Shown: piece after piece, positions 8,734 through 18,199 of the stretch
Layout of the letters: every line of letters starts with the position of its first letter
Position numbering within the stretch: the stretch's first letter is position 1
Source of the DNA: Nostoc sp. NIES-3756
GTDB taxonomy: Bacteria; Cyanobacteriota; Cyanobacteriia; Cyanobacteriales; Nostocaceae
Assembly (NCBI RefSeq): GCF_001548375.1
Contig: NZ_AP017295.1
Coordinates: forward strand, 806,001 to 870,000
Direction: 5' to 3'
DNA length: 64,000 nucleotides
Translations under genes and position numbers: made by a program
Notes under the pieces: generated by a model
What the model saw: only the letters and a program-made list of their open reading frames with translations
What the model was told of the DNA's origin: nothing
The model's database searches: none

Positions 8734-10695
8734 ATGGCTGGACTGATATTACTATCTTTAGCTATTCTTTGGGGAATTTTTCACAATTCTGAGCGAGATT
8801 GGCGTAGTTCTGTCTTATCAGCAGCAGTCTGTTGGGGGGTAATAGTAACTTTTACTACAGAGATTTTAAGCATCTTCAGGCTAATAACATTTGGCTGGGT
8901 GCTAGCTTTGTGGCTATTGATTAATCTTGCCTTGGGATGGATTTACTACCGTCTGATTAAATTAGGCAAGCGATCGCTTAAATTACCAACCATACCCAAA
9001 ATTACTCCAGTTTCACTAGTATTATTAGCTGGAGTAGCTTTTATTGTTGGTACTGTCACTATAATTGCGATCGTTGCACCGCCAAATAATTGGGATTCTA
9101 TGACTTATCACATGGCGCGTGTCGTGCATTGGATACAAAATCGTAGTCTTGCTCATTATCCTACCTACTACTCTGCCCAATTAGTCCATCCACCTTTTGC
9201 AGAAATTGCCATTTTACATCTTCAGATTCTTAGTGGTGGAGATAGGTTTGCTAATTTAGTGCAAGTGTTTAGCATGATTGGTAGTATTATCGGTTCATCC
9301 TTAATTGCCCAACAATTAGGTGCAGACAGACGCGGACAGATTTTTGCTACTGTTTTCTGCGCAACTCTACCAATGGGTATTCTTCAGAGTTCTAGTACAC
9401 AAAATGATTATGTAGTTTGCTTTTGGCTAGTTTGTTTAGCCCATTTTGTCCTATTAACTTTACCCTACAAAAATCCACCCACATACTTAGTTTTAAACAT
9501 TGGTGTAAGTTTTGGATTAGCAATTTTCACTAAAAGTTCTGGCTATATTTTTGCTTTTCCTTTCATGGTTTGGCTTTTTGTTTGGTACGTCAACCAGATG
9601 CGGTGGAAAATGTGGAAACCAGCAGCTATGGTTGCAGCTATCTTCTTTAGCTTAAATATCGGTCATTATTTACGTAATTTCGATTTATATCGTAATCCTA
9701 TAGCAACAGCAGAATATTCTGTAGAATACAAAATAGAAATATATAGCCTGCCTACTTTCATTTCTAATATTATTAGAAATCTTTCACTTCATAATGATAT
9801 AGTTAGGCACTTAGGCTTGCAAGGTTTCATCACACCATTTACAGGCATAATCACAAAACTAGTTACTATAATTCATGGCTTTTTAGGTGTAGATATGACC
9901 GACTCTCGTATCACACACCCGCCAAATTCATATCATGGTGTACCAGGACTGTCTTTTGATGAAAACGTTGCTGGTAATCCCTTACATTTATTATTGATTT
10001 TAATTGCTATAGCTATTTTTATCTTTTACGGAAAGCTAAGAAGTAATAAAAAAATACTTGCTTATATCTTATCTATCACTACTGGATTTTTGTTGTTATG
10101 TTGGATGCTAAAATTGCAACCATATCAAAGTCGTCATCATCTTTCATTATTCGTACTTTCTGGTGCTTTTGTTGGCACAGTTTTTTGCAAGATTTTGAAT
10201 CGCTATGTAATTACTTTTTTAGCGGTAATATTTTTGGTTACATCAATACAGTTTGTATTTAACAATAAGTATCGACCCATTACTACACAAAATAATATTT
10301 TTAATACAAGTAGAAATGAACTTTATTTTACCAATCGTCCTCAATTAATTAAACCTTTTTTTGAAGCGACTGACTTTATCAAAACTACGAATTGTGCAGA
10401 TATTGGGTTATCTTTAGGAGCAGAAAAAACTCCATCCGCCCAATATTGGGAGTATCCAATTTGGATTTTATTAAAAAATAATACTAATCAAGTGACTAAA
10501 TTTGGACACATTTTGAACCCTGCTAATTTGTCCGCATTTAAATCTCAAGTATACCCTTATAGTCAATTTAACCCTTGTGTTATTCTGGCTATCAGAAGAG
10601 GTAAAGAGGCCCCAGTAGAAAAAATAAATTTTAAAGATAAAATCTATGTAAAAAAATGGGCATTAAACCCAATTACTGTATTACTACTAAATTAA
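8734..10695 (+). CDS. Polytopic GT-C type glycosyltransferase-like membrane protein
   Basis: The 653-residue product is almost entirely hydrophobic, with roughly eleven or more membrane spans and a short C-terminal soluble part. An early loop after the second or third span contains NNWDSMTYHMARVVHW and HPPFAEI. Acidic residues in that loop resemble the first periplasmic loop of PMT/ArnT (GT39/GT83) enzymes, which move sugars from polyprenyl-phosphate donors. The downstream GT2 gene at 11894 is the type of enzyme that makes such donors. Assignment to the GT-C fold is by overall pattern; the acceptor is unknown. Confidence 0.65.
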   Translation: MAGLILLSLAILWGIFHNSERDWRSSVLSAAVCWGVIVTFTTEILSIFRLITFGWVLALWLLINLALGWIYYRLIKLGKRSLKLPTIPKITPVSLVLLAGVAFIVGTVTIIAIVAPPNNWDSMTYHMARVVHWIQNRSLAHYPTYYSAQLVHPPFAEIAILHLQILSGGDRFANLVQVFSMIGSIIGSSLIAQQLGADRRGQIFATVFCATLPMGILQSSSTQNDYVVCFWLVCLAHFVLLTLPYKNPPTYLVLNIGVSFGLAIFTKSSGYIFAFPFMVWLFVWYVNQMRWKMWKPAAMVAAIFFSLNIGHYLRNFDLYRNPIATAEYSVEYKIEIYSLPTFISNIIRNLSLHNDIVRHLGLQGFITPFTGIITKLVTIIHGFLGVDMTDSRITHPPNSYHGVPGLSFDENVAGNPLHLLLILIAIAIFIFYGKLRSNKKILAYILSITTGFLLLCWMLKLQPYQSRHHLSLFVLSGAFVGTVFCKILNRYVITFLAVIFLVTSIQFVFNNKYRPITTQNNIFNTSRNELYFTNRPQLIKPFFEATDFIKTTNCADIGLSLGAEKTPSAQYWEYPIWILLKNNTNQVTKFGHILNPANLSAFKSQVYPYSQFNPCVILAIRRGKEAPVEKINFKDKIYVKKWALNPITVLLLN

Positions 10696-11218
10696 TTTAT
10701 GACAACTTTTTAGTATAGTAATGTTAAAAGGTTGTAATTCAATCTTCACACTAATTATTCAAAATTTTCCAATAGATACAAGGTCTGAAAAGCTTGTATC
10801 CGTTGTCTTTCTTAATGAGCGAATTTTGCGTAAAGTTATGGTGTGCAGAGAATTTCTGAGGTTTCTCTTGGTTAAGCAAGTCCAGCCTGCTCAAGCTAAA
10901 AAATTTGTATACATAACTGACTCAACTTTTCAAGATGAATTTTGAATTGCTACTACTTCATAAATCATTTCTAAGTCTTGTTCAAAAATTAACTATGAAT
11001 CCTATACTTTAGCTACATAGTTATGTAAATTTACTTTAGTAGAAGTAGTATAAGTACTATTAAAGATTGATTTGTTGAAAATGTAGTAAATTATACAATA
11101 GTGAAGTTACAGATTAAAAATGGTGTTTGCGATCGCCTGCCGCCTAAGCTCAATGATGGTACATTTTTTACAAAAATGCCCATCTAGTATCAGTTTAAAA
11201 AACTAGGAGCCTTAACTG
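10696..11218. other. Intergenic region without a convincing gene
   Basis: This 520-base AT-rich stretch contains one 74-codon frame at 10721-10945 that I do not accept as a gene. A short imperfect palindrome (TAGTATAAGTACTA) lies near 11046-11060. No RNA gene or repeat family member is apparent. Confidence 0.35.
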
Positions 11219-11881
11219 ATGCTGAATGCTAAAACTAGTTTTGCTATACTGATGGCTGTGTGTTTGATAGCTACCGCAGTGACAGGATATTTACTGGGAG
11301 GGATTAATCCCGAACTGATTCAATCCTGGTTAAAAGCTGCGGGGATTTGGGCCCCTATCACTTATGTCGCTATATATGTAATAGCAACGATTTTGATTTT
11401 GCCATCAACAGCACTCAACTTAACAGGCGGAGCCATTTTTGGCGTTTGGATGGGGACATTTTGGACAAGTGTAGGAGCAATTATAGCGGCGATCGCTGCT
11501 TTTATATTTGCGCGGACAGTAGGGCGTGAAATTGTTGCTCAAAAACTAGCGGGACGTTGGCAAGCCATCGATGCGGAAGTTAGACAGGGAGCGATCTTCT
11601 ATATGTTTGCTATCCGCCTGATGCCCATCTTGCCCTATGGGTTAGTTAATTTTGCTGCTGGTTTGACATCAATTAGCTTTAAAGATTACCTCATTGGCAC
11701 AGCTTTAGGGACAGTACCTGGAATCTTGCCGTTTGTCCTATTGGGGAGTTCTGGCTTCAAAGCCATCCGTTCTGGTGAAATCTTACCAGTAGTAGGTGCT
11801 TTGGCTTTGATTGGACTTCTAGTTGGTGGTTCAACTTGGTATCGTCGTCGTCGCTCTTTTCCATCTCGTAAAAAACCTTAA
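11219..11881 (+). CDS. VTT/TVP38 (TMEM64, DedA-related) family membrane protein
   Basis: The 220-residue protein has about five membrane spans. It shows the family core ILPSTALNLTGGAIFGVWMGTFWTSVGA followed by FARTVGRE, RLMPILPYGLVNFAAG and a late GTALGTVPGILPFVLLG segment. These features fit the SNARE-associated/VTT domain, members of which are lipid scramblases or transport-like proteins. The C-terminus is strongly basic (YRRRRSFPSRKKP) and should be cytoplasmic. It lies only 12 bases before the GT2 gene, which suggests an operon and a role in envelope lipid or lipid-linked sugar handling. Confidence 0.88.
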   Translation: MLNAKTSFAILMAVCLIATAVTGYLLGGINPELIQSWLKAAGIWAPITYVAIYVIATILILPSTALNLTGGAIFGVWMGTFWTSVGAIIAAIAAFIFARTVGREIVAQKLAGRWQAIDAEVRQGAIFYMFAIRLMPILPYGLVNFAAGLTSISFKDYLIGTALGTVPGILPFVLLGSSGFKAIRSGEILPVVGALALIGLLVGGSTWYRRRRSFPSRKKP

Positions 11882-11893
11882 TATTGCTCAACT

Positions 11894-12883
11894 ATGCCAC
11901 CTAAATATTCTTTTATCGTCCCGATATACAACGAAGAAGAAACCATCGAAGAAATGTACCGCCGCATTTCTCAAGTGATGAATCAAATGGATGGTTCAGT
12001 CGAGTTGTGTTTGGTAAATGATGGTAGCCGCGATCGCTCTTTGAAAATGATGCGAGAATTACATCAAAAAGATCCTCGTATTGTTTACCTAAGTCTCGCC
12101 AGAAATTTTGGACATCAAATCGCCGTCACCGCAGGTTTGAATCATGTACGCGGACAGGTAGTAGTAATTCTCGATGCTGATTTACAAGACCCACCAGAAT
12201 TGATTGCCCAAATGGTGGAACTGTGGCAACAAGGATATCACATTGTTTATGCCCAAAGAATCAAACGCCGCAAAGAAAGCTGGTTTAAACGCTTCACAGC
12301 CTATGCTTTTTATCGGATTCTCAAACAGTTGGCAGATGTAGACATTCCCACAGATACGGGCGATTTTTGCTTGTTAGATCGTCAAGTTGTAGATGTACTT
12401 AACGCCATGCCCGAACGAAATCGTTACATCCGGGGATTACGTTCTTGGGTTGGTTTTAATCAAACAGCCGTCAGATTTGAGCGTGATCCGCGTTTTGCAG
12501 GTGATGTTAAATATACATTCCGTAAGTCTTTCGCCTTGGCAATTAATGGCATAGTATCTTTCTCAAAAGTGCCATTAAGGTTGTCAACTTATTTAGGCTT
12601 GTTAGCGGCTATAGTTTCGCTGCTGATGTGTTTGCTAGTTTTATATTGGCGGATTTTTACTCCCCATTCTCCCCTCACAGGAATCACCATTGTTTTAATA
12701 GCTATCTTCTTTTTAGGCGCAGTGCAATTAGTCAGTATTGGGATTTTGGGTGAGTATATCGGGCGGATTTATGAAGAAGTTAAACAAAGACCACTTTATA
12801 CATTATCGGAAGTGAGCGGTTTTGAGCAGCCATATCCAGATGTTCCGCAAACATTAAATATTCCCTCATCCTCATCAAATTAG
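11894..12883 (+). CDS. GT2 family polyprenyl-phosphate glycosyltransferase (DPM1/GtrB-like)
   Basis: The 329-residue protein begins with a GT2 fold: [20 protein letters not shown], the nucleotide-binding VNDGSRDRS, and the metal-binding DxD region [38 protein letters not shown] follows, as in dolichol/undecaprenyl-phosphate sugar synthases. Two C-terminal membrane spans (about 230-255 and 262-290) match the GtrB/DPM1 subgroup. It probably transfers glucose or mannose from a nucleotide sugar to undecaprenyl phosphate at the cytoplasmic face. It is tightly linked to the VTT gene upstream, and a hairpin terminator follows. Confidence 0.9.
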   Translation: MPPKYSFIVPIYNEEETIEEMYRRISQVMNQMDGSVELCLVNDGSRDRSLKMMRELHQKDPRIVYLSLARNFGHQIAVTAGLNHVRGQVVVILDADLQDPPELIAQMVELWQQGYHIVYAQRIKRRKESWFKRFTAYAFYRILKQLADVDIPTDTGDFCLLDRQVVDVLNAMPERNRYIRGLRSWVGFNQTAVRFERDPRFAGDVKYTFRKSFALAINGIVSFSKVPLRLSTYLGLLAAIVSLLMCLLVLYWRIFTPHSPLTGITIVLIAIFFLGAVQLVSIGILGEYIGRIYEEVKQRPLYTLSEVSGFEQPYPDVPQTLNIPSSSSN

Positions 12884-12990
12884 GCTTTTGCTGATGGTTT
12901 GTTGACTAGTAATTGTTCTCTGCCATTACCAATTACCCATTACCAAACCCCACTATATGATAAGTGTTTAAGCGGACAGGATATAAAAAT

Positions 12991-13032
12991 ATGAAGCATG
13001 AAGTGTAGAACATTGCCTACTTCATACTTCAT
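12991..13032. repeat. Imperfect inverted repeat of ATGAAGT units
   Basis: Arms ATGAAGCATGAAGT (12991-13004) and ACTTCATACTTCAT (13019-13032) are complementary except for one base and could form a hairpin just before the terminator at 13045. The units are themselves short tandem repeats (ATGAAGT). Confidence 0.6.
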
Positions 13033-13044
13033 ATATATTTATTT

Positions 13045-13077
13045 AAGACTGTAACTGAAATAACAGTCTTTTTTTGG
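13045..13077 (+). terminator. Rho-independent type terminator after the GT2 gene
   Basis: Perfect 8-base arms AAGACTGT (13045-13052) and ACAGTCTT (13063-13070) are followed by a T run. This is a classical intrinsic terminator for the plus-strand operon. On the other strand the same hairpin lies next to the prs stop, so it may act in both directions. Confidence 0.8.
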
Positions 13078-14094
13078 CTAACGGAACATACTACTTACAG
13101 ATGTATCTTCATGAATCCGCCAGATGGTTTCTCCTAGTAAGTTAGCGACTGATAACACTACTAGTTGGGGAAAGCGATCACTTTCTGGTATGGGTATTGT
13201 ATTAGTGACAATTACTTCCTCAAACACGCCACTGGACAAGCGTTCAACGGCAGGAGGAGAGAAAACTGCATGGGTAGCACAAGCATATACTTGACGCGCC
13301 CCTTCTTCACGCAACAACTTAGCGCCGGCGGCAATTGTACCACCAGTATCGATCATGTCATCAACCAAAACTGCGGTTTTGCCCTTGACATCACCAATTA
13401 CATTTAATACTTCGGCAACGTTGTGTGCCTGACGGCGTTTGTCAATAATGGCTAGTGGGGCATCATTAAGCTTTTTGGCAAATGCTCTTGCTCGCGCTAC
13501 ACCACCAACATCCGGTGAAACAACAACAAGATCATGCAGTTGTTTACTTGCTAAATAGTCTAGAATGACTGGCGAACCGTAAACATGATCAAAAGGAATA
13601 TCGAAATATCCCTGAATTTGAGCAGCGTGTAAATCCATTGCCAAGACGCGGTTAGCACCAGCTTGAGTAATGAGGTTAGCAACCAACTTGGCAGTAATTG
13701 ATTCTCTCCCTGCGGTTTTGCGGTCAGCACGAGCATAACCATAATAAGGAATTACTGCTGTTACCTGCCGTGCAGAAGCACGCCTACAGGCATCAACCAT
13801 AATTAGTAATTCCATTAAGTGATCGTTAACTGGTTGACAGCATGGTTGGATGAGGTAGACATCACAACCCCTGATCGATTCCTGAATTTGAACGTACAGT
13901 TCCCCATCCGCAAATCTTTTGCGAATCATGGGGCCTAAGTCCATACCCAGGTAACGAGCTACTTCTTGAGAAAGTTGGACGTTAGAAGAGCCAGAAAACA
14001 GCCGCAGGCGATGATTTTCAGTCAGTCCTGTTGCAGTTGGCTGCAGTTTAAAAGTTGCAGAACTGAGCACAGCAGATCCTCGATGTGCATTCAT
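13078..14094 (-). CDS. prs: Ribose-phosphate pyrophosphokinase (PRPP synthetase)
   Basis: The 338-residue enzyme makes phosphoribosyl pyrophosphate from ribose 5-phosphate and ATP for nucleotide, His, Trp and NAD synthesis. Visible landmarks are FADGELYVQIQESIRG, the catalytic flexible-loop region YYGYARADRKTAGRESITAK, VVSPDVGGVARAR, and the PRPP-binding loop VLVDDMIDTGGT. An N-terminal extension of about 25 residues precedes LRLFSGSSNVQLSQEVA. Such extensions occur in cyanobacterial homologues, and the ATG at 14094 is kept. It is a single gene with an unusually long upstream intergenic region. Confidence 0.96.
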   Translation of the reverse strand: MNAHRGSAVLSSATFKLQPTATGLTENHRLRLFSGSSNVQLSQEVARYLGMDLGPMIRKRFADGELYVQIQESIRGCDVYLIQPCCQPVNDHLMELLIMVDACRRASARQVTAVIPYYGYARADRKTAGRESITAKLVANLITQAGANRVLAMDLHAAQIQGYFDIPFDHVYGSPVILDYLASKQLHDLVVVSPDVGGVARARAFAKKLNDAPLAIIDKRRQAHNVAEVLNVIGDVKGKTAVLVDDMIDTGGTIAAGAKLLREEGARQVYACATHAVFSPPAVERLSSGVFEEVIVTNTIPIPESDRFPQLVVLSVANLLGETIWRIHEDTSVSSMFR

Positions 14095-15440
14095 GGCAAT
14101 CTTAGCATTAGATATTTGGTAGATTTAACTGGACGAGAGTAAAAAAAACATCTGTGTGTTTTTTTAAAGCTTTCATAAGGACTTTAAATATTTCTCAATA
14201 TAATCATCTGCTTATTTTTCGTTCCTTGTGACAAACAAAATATCATACAGATTAGCCTATGCCAGAAGCTAGCGTGGACTCAGTTGGTTAGTAGCAGTAC
14301 CAAATATTTGGGACTTTGATTGGCATATCAGAATACCTCTATTAACTGTATTGCTAAATCAAGTGTGATTATTCATCAGTTAATTGATGTCACGCTATAG
14401 CAATTAAGAAATAGAATCATTAACAAACAAATACCTGAATATATTTGAATGTTCATGCAATATTCTTAGATATTGCCCTCAGAATTATAATATAAACTGA
14501 CAAACTGAATTTTTGGTTAGTAATAACCAATTTTTTTTAGTTTAGAAACTCAGCTTTATTATCTCCTGCTTAGATTATAGTTTATGAGTTGCAAATTTAA
14601 AGGGTAAAAATTCATATTTTGTTTGAGTCATAGTTTTTTAGAGGTTGAGTAATCAAAGCACGGTTAGTCAACTAGTTATCATTCATCCTCTGGTACAGGG
14701 TAGGGATTCAATAGTTTGAAAGCGACTGAAATCATTCGTTAGGGCATGAGCAAGCGCGAGCATATAACTGCCAGCCGTAAGCGATCGCTAACTGCAAAAT
14801 TCCTGGCTATATTTTCCAAGCTTATTTCAATTGCTGAAGTATGTTTAAATGATGGTTTTCTATCCTCAAAAAACTATTTTTGAGTCTAGTGAACTGTGGT
14901 GTTAAGCTCAATGTCAGCCATAATCATCAAACCGAATAAATTCTACCACGGTAATTAAAACCATCAATACCGTATTTTTAGGAATTGAGAAATTTATTTT
15001 GTGCAAATTTTAGTCAATTACCACAATTTGTCCTTTTTAATCATCACATCAGATTTTTCATTGCTCATTTACTAAGTCAAGTTAATAGTCAAAATTTTAG
15101 GGAGTAGGAAGTGGGCAGTGGGAAATAGGGATATAAGGGCAAGATTTTTTGGTGAGTCAGTAATTTATGAAGTGATAAGGGGAATAACCACTTTCGTATT
15201 AGTACATATGTATTTTTTGTTAGCTGTTTCCTGTTCCCTACTCATACAAATAAAACCGGATTATTATAATAAGCGACAAACAGATCCAAAGTTTGCACAG
15301 CGTTACACAATAGGCATAGAACACATTGCTTGCTAGTTTAGCTGCGGTGTAGGGTAGAATATCGCCGCAGGTAATGTTGGTCGCCGCTTTGATTTATCTT
15401 GGTGGGTGACTTACTCCTGAGTTGCCTTTACACTCTATTG
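14095..15440. other. Long (1.3 kb) intergenic region between divergent prs and kinase genes
   Basis: This is the longest gene-free stretch of the window. It is AT-rich, contains one HIP1 octamer near 14780 and a G-rich heptamer-like patch near 15100-15130 (GGGAGTAGGAAGTGGGCAGTGGG), and has only short frames. A 45-codon frame at 14746-14883 and a 72-codon frame at 15118-15336 show no family features. It could hold a noncoding RNA or a long leader for either gene, but I cannot identify one. Confidence 0.4.
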
Positions 15441-17129
15441 ATGACCATGCAACCACCAATTTTAATTGGCTCTGTCCTGCAAAATCGCTACCGCATCGTG
15501 CAAATTCTCGGACAAGGGGGATTTGGTAGAACCTACTTGGCGGAAGACCAAAGACGCTTTAACGAACTGTGTGCGATTAAGGAACTCATTCCTACACCGA
15601 CAGCAACGTCCTCTTGGGAAAAAGCGCAAGAACTTTTCCACCGAGAAGCTGCTATTTTATATCAGATAGAAAATCCCCAAATACCAAAATTTCGGGAAAA
15701 GTTTGAGCAAGATCAGCGCTTATTCTTGGTACAGGACTATGTAGCTGGGAAGACTTATCGTGAACTTTTAACCCAACGCCAAGCGGCTGGTCAAACTTTC
15801 ACTGAACTAGAAGTATTACAATTGATCCGCTCATTGTTACCTGTACTGGAACATATCCACGGGCGCGGTATTATCCACCGAGATATTTCCCCAGACAATA
15901 TCATTTTGCGAGATAGCGATTCTAAGCCAGTGTTGATTGATTTTGGTGTGGTGAAAGAACTGGCGACTCGTTTGCAATCTCCAGAAATGACAACACCAGT
16001 CACTACTGTTGGGAAGTTAGGCTACTCTCCCAGTGAACAAATGCAAACAGGACGGGCTTATCCCAGTAGTGATTTGTATGCGTTAGCAGTCACCGCTATT
16101 GTTTTATTGACTGGTAAGGAAGCATCGGAATTATTTGATGAAAACCAACTGGCTTGGACTTGGCAGAGGTGGGTGAGGGTAAAACCCGTCTTTGCCCAGA
16201 TTATAAACCGGATGTTAGCTCATGCACCAGGCGATCGCTTCCAAACTGCGGCGGAGGTATCCCAAGCATTACTATCTATAGACCAACCTAATATCAGTGT
16301 CCCCACCCTCCCCGATGTTTCCCGTGTGCAGACAGTTGCAGTTGGTCGTCGTCCCGATGTTGTTCAACCACCCCCACCCGCACCAAACAAACCAGACCCC
16401 GTAATTCCCCCCAGTCGTAGTAGTTCAGTGTTAGATAACCCTTTGGCTTTAGGGGCGATAGGTAGTGCTGTAGTCATTCTGGCTGGCGTTGGTTCTTGGG
16501 CTTTGGTAAGCTCTATTCGCAGTCATTCATCATCATCTCGTCCGGGTGAAACACCACCACCGCAAAATTTCCCCTCACCGGTAGTTCCTGGTGGTACTAC
16601 TTTCGCCACTCCAACACCAGAACCAGTAGTCATAAACAAGCGCCTCAATCTAGGAGCCACTAATACAGCTACAGTTACAGATACTATCCAAGCAAATCAG
16701 ATTATTCAGTATAGTTTCTTTGGGGAAGTAGGAGATAAAATCACTACCTTTGTTGACCAAAGTGACGGCGTATTATTAAGCATTGTCAGAAATCAACAGC
16801 CCATTGATGCTAGCGCCCAGCAAGTTACTAATTATGTAGGCATATTACCTGAGACTGGCAGATATACGCTGCGATTGAATCTCAATCCTGGGGTGGCTGC
16901 AAGTGACTATAGTTTAACTGTAGCAAGAGAAAAGCCGATTCAAGCAACGCCGACACTCACACCTACGCCGATACTCACACCCACGCCCACAGAAACGCCC
17001 ACACCCACGCCTACACCCACACTTACACCCACACTTACACCTACACCTACAGAAACGCCTACAGAAACACCTACGCCCACACCTACAGAAACACCTACTT
17101 CTGTTCCTGAACTACAAACTACTCCATAA
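15441..17129 (+). CDS. Membrane-anchored Ser/Thr protein kinase with PPC-like domain and TPTPTE tail
   Basis: The Hanks-type kinase domain (about residues 17-280) has the Gly loop GQGGFG, Lys47 in AIKEL, the HRD triad at about 146-148 and DFG from 167. A Pro-rich linker follows, then one membrane span (about 334-357). Next comes an extracytoplasmic region (about 397-497) resembling bacterial pre-peptidase C-terminal domains, for example ETGRYTLRLNLNPG and SDYSLTV. The tail is about 60 residues of Thr-Pro repeats. A TTG at 15399 would add a Leu-rich extension, but ATG 15441 (MTMQPP) puts the kinase at its normal distance from the start. It is a cytoplasmic kinase with an external sensor or wall-associated part. 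No substrate gene is adjacent. Confidence 0.92.
   Translation: MTMQPPILIGSVLQNRYRIVQILGQGGFGRTYLAEDQRRFNELCAIKELIPTPTATSSWEKAQELFHREAAILYQIENPQIPKFREKFEQDQRLFLVQDYVAGKTYRELLTQRQAAGQTFTELEVLQLIRSLLPVLEHIHGRGIIHRDISPDNIILRDSDSKPVLIDFGVVKELATRLQSPEMTTPVTTVGKLGYSPSEQMQTGRAYPSSDLYALAVTAIVLLTGKEASELFDENQLAWTWQRWVRVKPVFAQIINRMLAHAPGDRFQTAAEVSQALLSIDQPNISVPTLPDVSRVQTVAVGRRPDVVQPPPPAPNKPDPVIPPSRSSSVLDNPLALGAIGSAVVILAGVGSWALVSSIRSHSSSSRPGETPPPQNFPSPVVPGGTTFATPTPEPVVINKRLNLGATNTATVTDTIQANQIIQYSFFGEVGDKITTFVDQSDGVLLSIVRNQQPIDASAQQVTNYVGILPETGRYTLRLNLNPGVAASDYSLTVAREKPIQATPTLTPTPILTPTPTETPTPTPTPTLTPTLTPTPTETPTETPTPTPTETPTSVPELQTTP
16940..17100 (+). repeat. In-frame tandem repeat encoding TPTPT/TETPT
   Basis: Degenerate 6-base units ACACCC, ACGCCC and ACACCT with interspersed ACAGAA encode the Thr-Pro-rich tail of the kinase. 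The array is prone to slippage, so its length is expected to vary between strains. Confidence 0.85.
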
Positions 17130-17240
17130 ACACCAGCGTAGGCTGTGTATTACAATATCTGTGAGTTTTTAGCTTTAAAAACTAGGAGTAATTTTAGTTA
17201 CTTCATTAATTACCGTTCTGATTGAGATTATTAAACCAGA

Positions 17241-17918
17241 TTGTTGAAATCACTATTAATTACAGGAACTGATACAGAAGCTGGCAAAACTGCTTTGACT
17301 ACAGTTTTGGCCGCTTATTGTCAAAAATACTACCCTCAGGGCAGTTGGGGCATTATGAAACCAATTCAATCAGGAATTGGCGATCGCGAATGGTATCAAA
17401 ACCTATTTACACTGGAGCAATCCACAGCAGAGATGACACCTTTGTACTTTGATGCGCCTCTAGCTCCCCCCATCGCAGCCGCAAAAGAAAATCGAGTGGT
17501 GGATTTAGCTATAGTTTGGCAGACTTTAAACCAGTTGCGATCGCGTCTTAGTTTAGTCTTAGTTGAGGGTGTAGGCGGGTTGGGTTCCCCGATAACTGAC
17601 GAGTTAACAGTGGCAGATTTAGCCGGGGAATGGCGCTTACCCACAGTTTTAGTAGTCCCAGTCAAATTAGGTTCTCTGAGCCATGCAGTAGCTAACGTAG
17701 CCTTGGCTAGACAAGCGCGGGTGGATCTTAAAGGTATTGTCTTGAACTGTACACAACCCCGTTCCGAGGAAGAAATCGCTAACTTAACACCAAAAGATTT
17801 AATTCAATCTCTTACCAATATCCCAGTTTTAGGCTGCTTACCTTATGTAGATGACTTTTCTGATTTTGAGAAACTAGCGCAAATTGCCTCCAATTTAGAT
17901 TTAGAAGCACTAAAGTAG
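17241..17918 (+). CDS. bioD: ATP-dependent dethiobiotin synthetase
   Basis: The 225-residue protein catalyses ring closure of 7,8-diaminopelargonate with CO2 and ATP in biotin synthesis. It has the P-loop GTDTEAGKT near the N-terminus, MKPIQSG, and the metal/substrate segment LVEGVGGLGSPI, all typical of BioD. The usual length is about 220-230 residues. The frame has no ATG at this end. Tandem TTG codons at 17241 and 17244 precede KSLLITGTDTEAGKT, so a TTG start is most likely. No other bio gene is adjacent. Confidence 0.9.
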   Translation: MLKSLLITGTDTEAGKTALTTVLAAYCQKYYPQGSWGIMKPIQSGIGDREWYQNLFTLEQSTAEMTPLYFDAPLAPPIAAAKENRVVDLAIVWQTLNQLRSRLSLVLVEGVGGLGSPITDELTVADLAGEWRLPTVLVVPVKLGSLSHAVANVALARQARVDLKGIVLNCTQPRSEEEIANLTPKDLIQSLTNIPVLGCLPYVDDFSDFEKLAQIASNLDLEALK

Positions 17919-17949
17919 GCTGGCAATTATCAGAAACGCATGAATTACA

Positions 17950-18127
17950 TAAAAAATGTGAGTTCGACAGCTGGAAAAAACCCCTCTCCAAACCTCTCCC
18001 CTACAAGGAGAGAGGCTTTGAAACCTTAATTTCTTGTTGATACCTCATACTCTATACTCCCCTCTCCGCGTCGGAGAGGGGTTGGGGGAGAGGTCAAAAA
18101 AGATTTGTCGAACTCACATTAAAAAAT
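17950..18127. mobile_element. MITE-like element with 15-base terminal inverted repeats
   Basis: Perfect terminal inverted repeats AATGTGAGTTCGACA (17955-17969) and TGTCGAACTCACATT (18106-18120) enclose about 135 bases with no gene. An identical TAAAAAAT flanks both ends (17950-17957 and 18120-18127) and may be a target duplication, although it overlaps the terminal repeats. The interior contains the complementary texts CCCCTCTCC and GGAGAGGGG, so the whole unit can fold. It lies beside the ftsH terminator, whose U tract coincides with the right flank. It looks like a nonautonomous element; I see no transposase in the window. Confidence 0.7.
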
Positions 18128-18157
18128 GGGAGTAATTTTTATGATAATTACTCCCAT
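18121..18157 (-). terminator. Intrinsic terminator of ftsH
   Basis: On the minus strand, arms ATGGGAGTAATT (18157-18146) and AATTACTCCCAT (18137-18126) form a perfect 12-base stem followed by six T. It lies about 43 bases after the ftsH stop and next to the MITE-like element. Confidence 0.85.
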
Positions 18158-18199
18158 CAAGTTTAATTTCTCAGCACTAAAGTGCTTACTACAAACTAT

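Noticed and set aside
10721..10945. A 74-codon open frame after the GT-C gene
   Set aside because: No ribosome binding site, no recognisable motif, and composition like the surrounding noncoding DNA.
14746..14883. A 45-codon frame in the long gap upstream of prs
   Set aside because: No ribosome binding site and no similarity that I recognise; kept only as a hint in the findings.
15118..15336. A 72-codon open frame upstream of the Ser/Thr kinase
   Set aside because: It begins in a G-rich heptamer-like repeat patch and has no family features.
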